Below are positions 5,747 through 5,910 of a DNA stretch of 5,910 bases, in pieces (position 1 is the first letter of the stretch; the number at the start of each line of letters is the position of its first letter). Both the position numbers and the translations under genes were made by a program. The notes below the pieces were generated by a model, which ran no database searches, was not told the origin of the DNA, and saw only the letters and a list, made by a program, of their open reading frames with translations. Source of the DNA: Pyrodictiaceae archaeon (GTDB taxonomy: Archaea > Thermoproteota > Thermoprotei_A > Sulfolobales > Pyrodictiaceae); assembly GCA_027043685.1 (NCBI GenBank), contig JALUFI010000050.1, forward strand, positions 1-5,910, given 5' to 3'.

Positions 5747-5755
5747 TTGATAAAG
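5747..5755 (+). promoter_or_regulatory. Possible box A for the tRNA-Ser gene
   Basis: TTGATAAAG, preceded by CAAACC, is the only AT-rich element between the aminopropyltransferase stop and the tRNA. It would place transcription start near 5776, giving a pre-tRNA leader of about 40 nt. The distance is longer than usual for a tRNA gene, so the call is weak. Confidence 0.35.
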
Positions 5756-5773
5756 GGGGTACCCGCGGCTACA

Positions 5774-5805
5774 CTCTCCCCTACCAGGGGCCCCTGGGCG
5801 GAGAG
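5774..5805. repeat. Nested inverted repeat upstream of the tRNA gene
   Basis: CCAGGGGCCCCTGG (5784-5797) is a perfect 14-base palindrome. Around it CTCTCC (5774-5779) pairs with GGAGAG (5800-5805), making one longer cruciform or hairpin. A partial direct repeat follows: GGCCCCTGGGCG at 5789-5800 and GGCCCTGGGCG at 5807-5817, the latter running into the tRNA. It could end the upstream transcript or fold in the pre-tRNA leader; no T-run is present. Confidence 0.5.
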
Positions 5806-5816
5806 GGGCCCTGGGC

Positions 5817-5910
5817 GCCGGGGTGGCCGAGCGGTCCAAGGCGGTGGGCTCGAGGCCCCTGTTTCCGGCTCCCTCTACGGGGCGCGGGAGACCCACTGCC
5901 CCGCAAGGGG
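5817..5910 (+). tRNA. tRNA-Ser(CGA), intron-containing, 3' end beyond the window
   Basis: Acceptor 5' strand GCCGGGG (5817-5823), TG at positions 8-9, a D arm closed by GCC (5826-5828) and GGC (5840-5842), and anticodon stem GTGGG (5844-5848) pairing with CCCAC (5892-5896). The loop C-T-CGA-G joined to A38 (5891) gives anticodon CGA (5851-5853), decoding UCG. A long variable arm follows: CCCC (5899-5902), loop GCAA, GGGG (5907-5910), as expected of a class II serine tRNA. The D-loop GGTCCAA also fits. The T arm, acceptor 3' strand and discriminator base lie outside the window. Confidence 0.9.
5855..5890 (+). other. tRNA intron at position 37/38 with bulge-helix-bulge motif
   Basis: A 36-nt insertion splits the anticodon loop after G37. 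Exon CTCG (5849-5852) pairs with intron CGGG (5885-5888) to give the central 4-bp helix, with one U-G pair. Three-base bulges AGG (5853-5855) and AGA (5889-5891) flank it, and each splice site falls after the second bulge base, exactly as the archaeal tRNA splicing endonuclease requires. Inside the intron CCCC (5856-5859) can pair with the GGGG run at 5879-5882, closing the intron hairpin less regularly. Confidence 0.88.

Noticed and set aside
1..5910. CRISPR array, insertion sequence or integrated element
   Set aside because: No regularly spaced repeats, transposase motifs or terminal inverted repeats are visible; base composition and codon use look uniform. The tRNA at the right edge could be an integration site, but its 3' half is not in view.

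Overview
The window looks like part of a hyperthermophilic archaeal chromosome, most likely a crenarchaeon of the Desulfurococcales/Pyrodictiaceae type. Supporting signs are the very high G+C (roughly two thirds by eye), AGG-rich arginine usage, mostly GTG/TTG starts, GGTGA-type Shine-Dalgarno sequences, a TTTAAA box A, and a tRNA gene interrupted after position 37 by a small intron with a bulge-helix-bulge splice motif. The phylum call is fairly safe; the family is a guess.

Layout, left to right. Positions 1-268 (minus) hold the N-terminal part of a P-loop ATPase of the archaeal AAA-type (Arch_ATPase-like) group, cut by the window edge. After a short divergent gap, 370-1698 (plus) encodes a GlpA/GlpD-type FAD-dependent glycerol-3-phosphate dehydrogenase that stops before the C-terminal Fe-S-type domain of bacterial GlpA. 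Its 3' end overlaps in antisense with a 12-TM MFS transporter gene (1663-2964, minus). That gene is translationally overlapped by an upstream, membrane-anchored alpha/beta hydrolase gene (2954-3862, minus). Next on the minus strand is a stand-alone gene (3960-4595) for a small HTH protein with a long C-terminal coiled coil, with a good SD, a good box A and a CTAG-rich inverted repeat at its expected transcription start. Divergent from it, 4771-5721 (plus) encodes an aminopropyltransferase (SpeE family) with the signature of thermospermine synthases (plant ACL5 type). The window ends in a tRNA-Ser(CGA) gene with a 36-nt intron, cut off in its variable arm.

How the parts may work together. The hydrolase and MFS transporter almost certainly form one operon. 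Their convergence with a glycerol-3-phosphate dehydrogenase allows a guess at uptake and breakdown of glycerol esters or phosphodiesters, but nothing in the sequence fixes a substrate. The aminopropyltransferase and tRNA are housekeeping functions that fit a hyperthermophile. No CRISPR array, insertion sequence, phage gene or defence cassette is visible. The least explained items are the HTH-coiled-coil protein with its candidate operator, and the recurrent CAGGGG/CCCCTG-type palindromes at gene boundaries.
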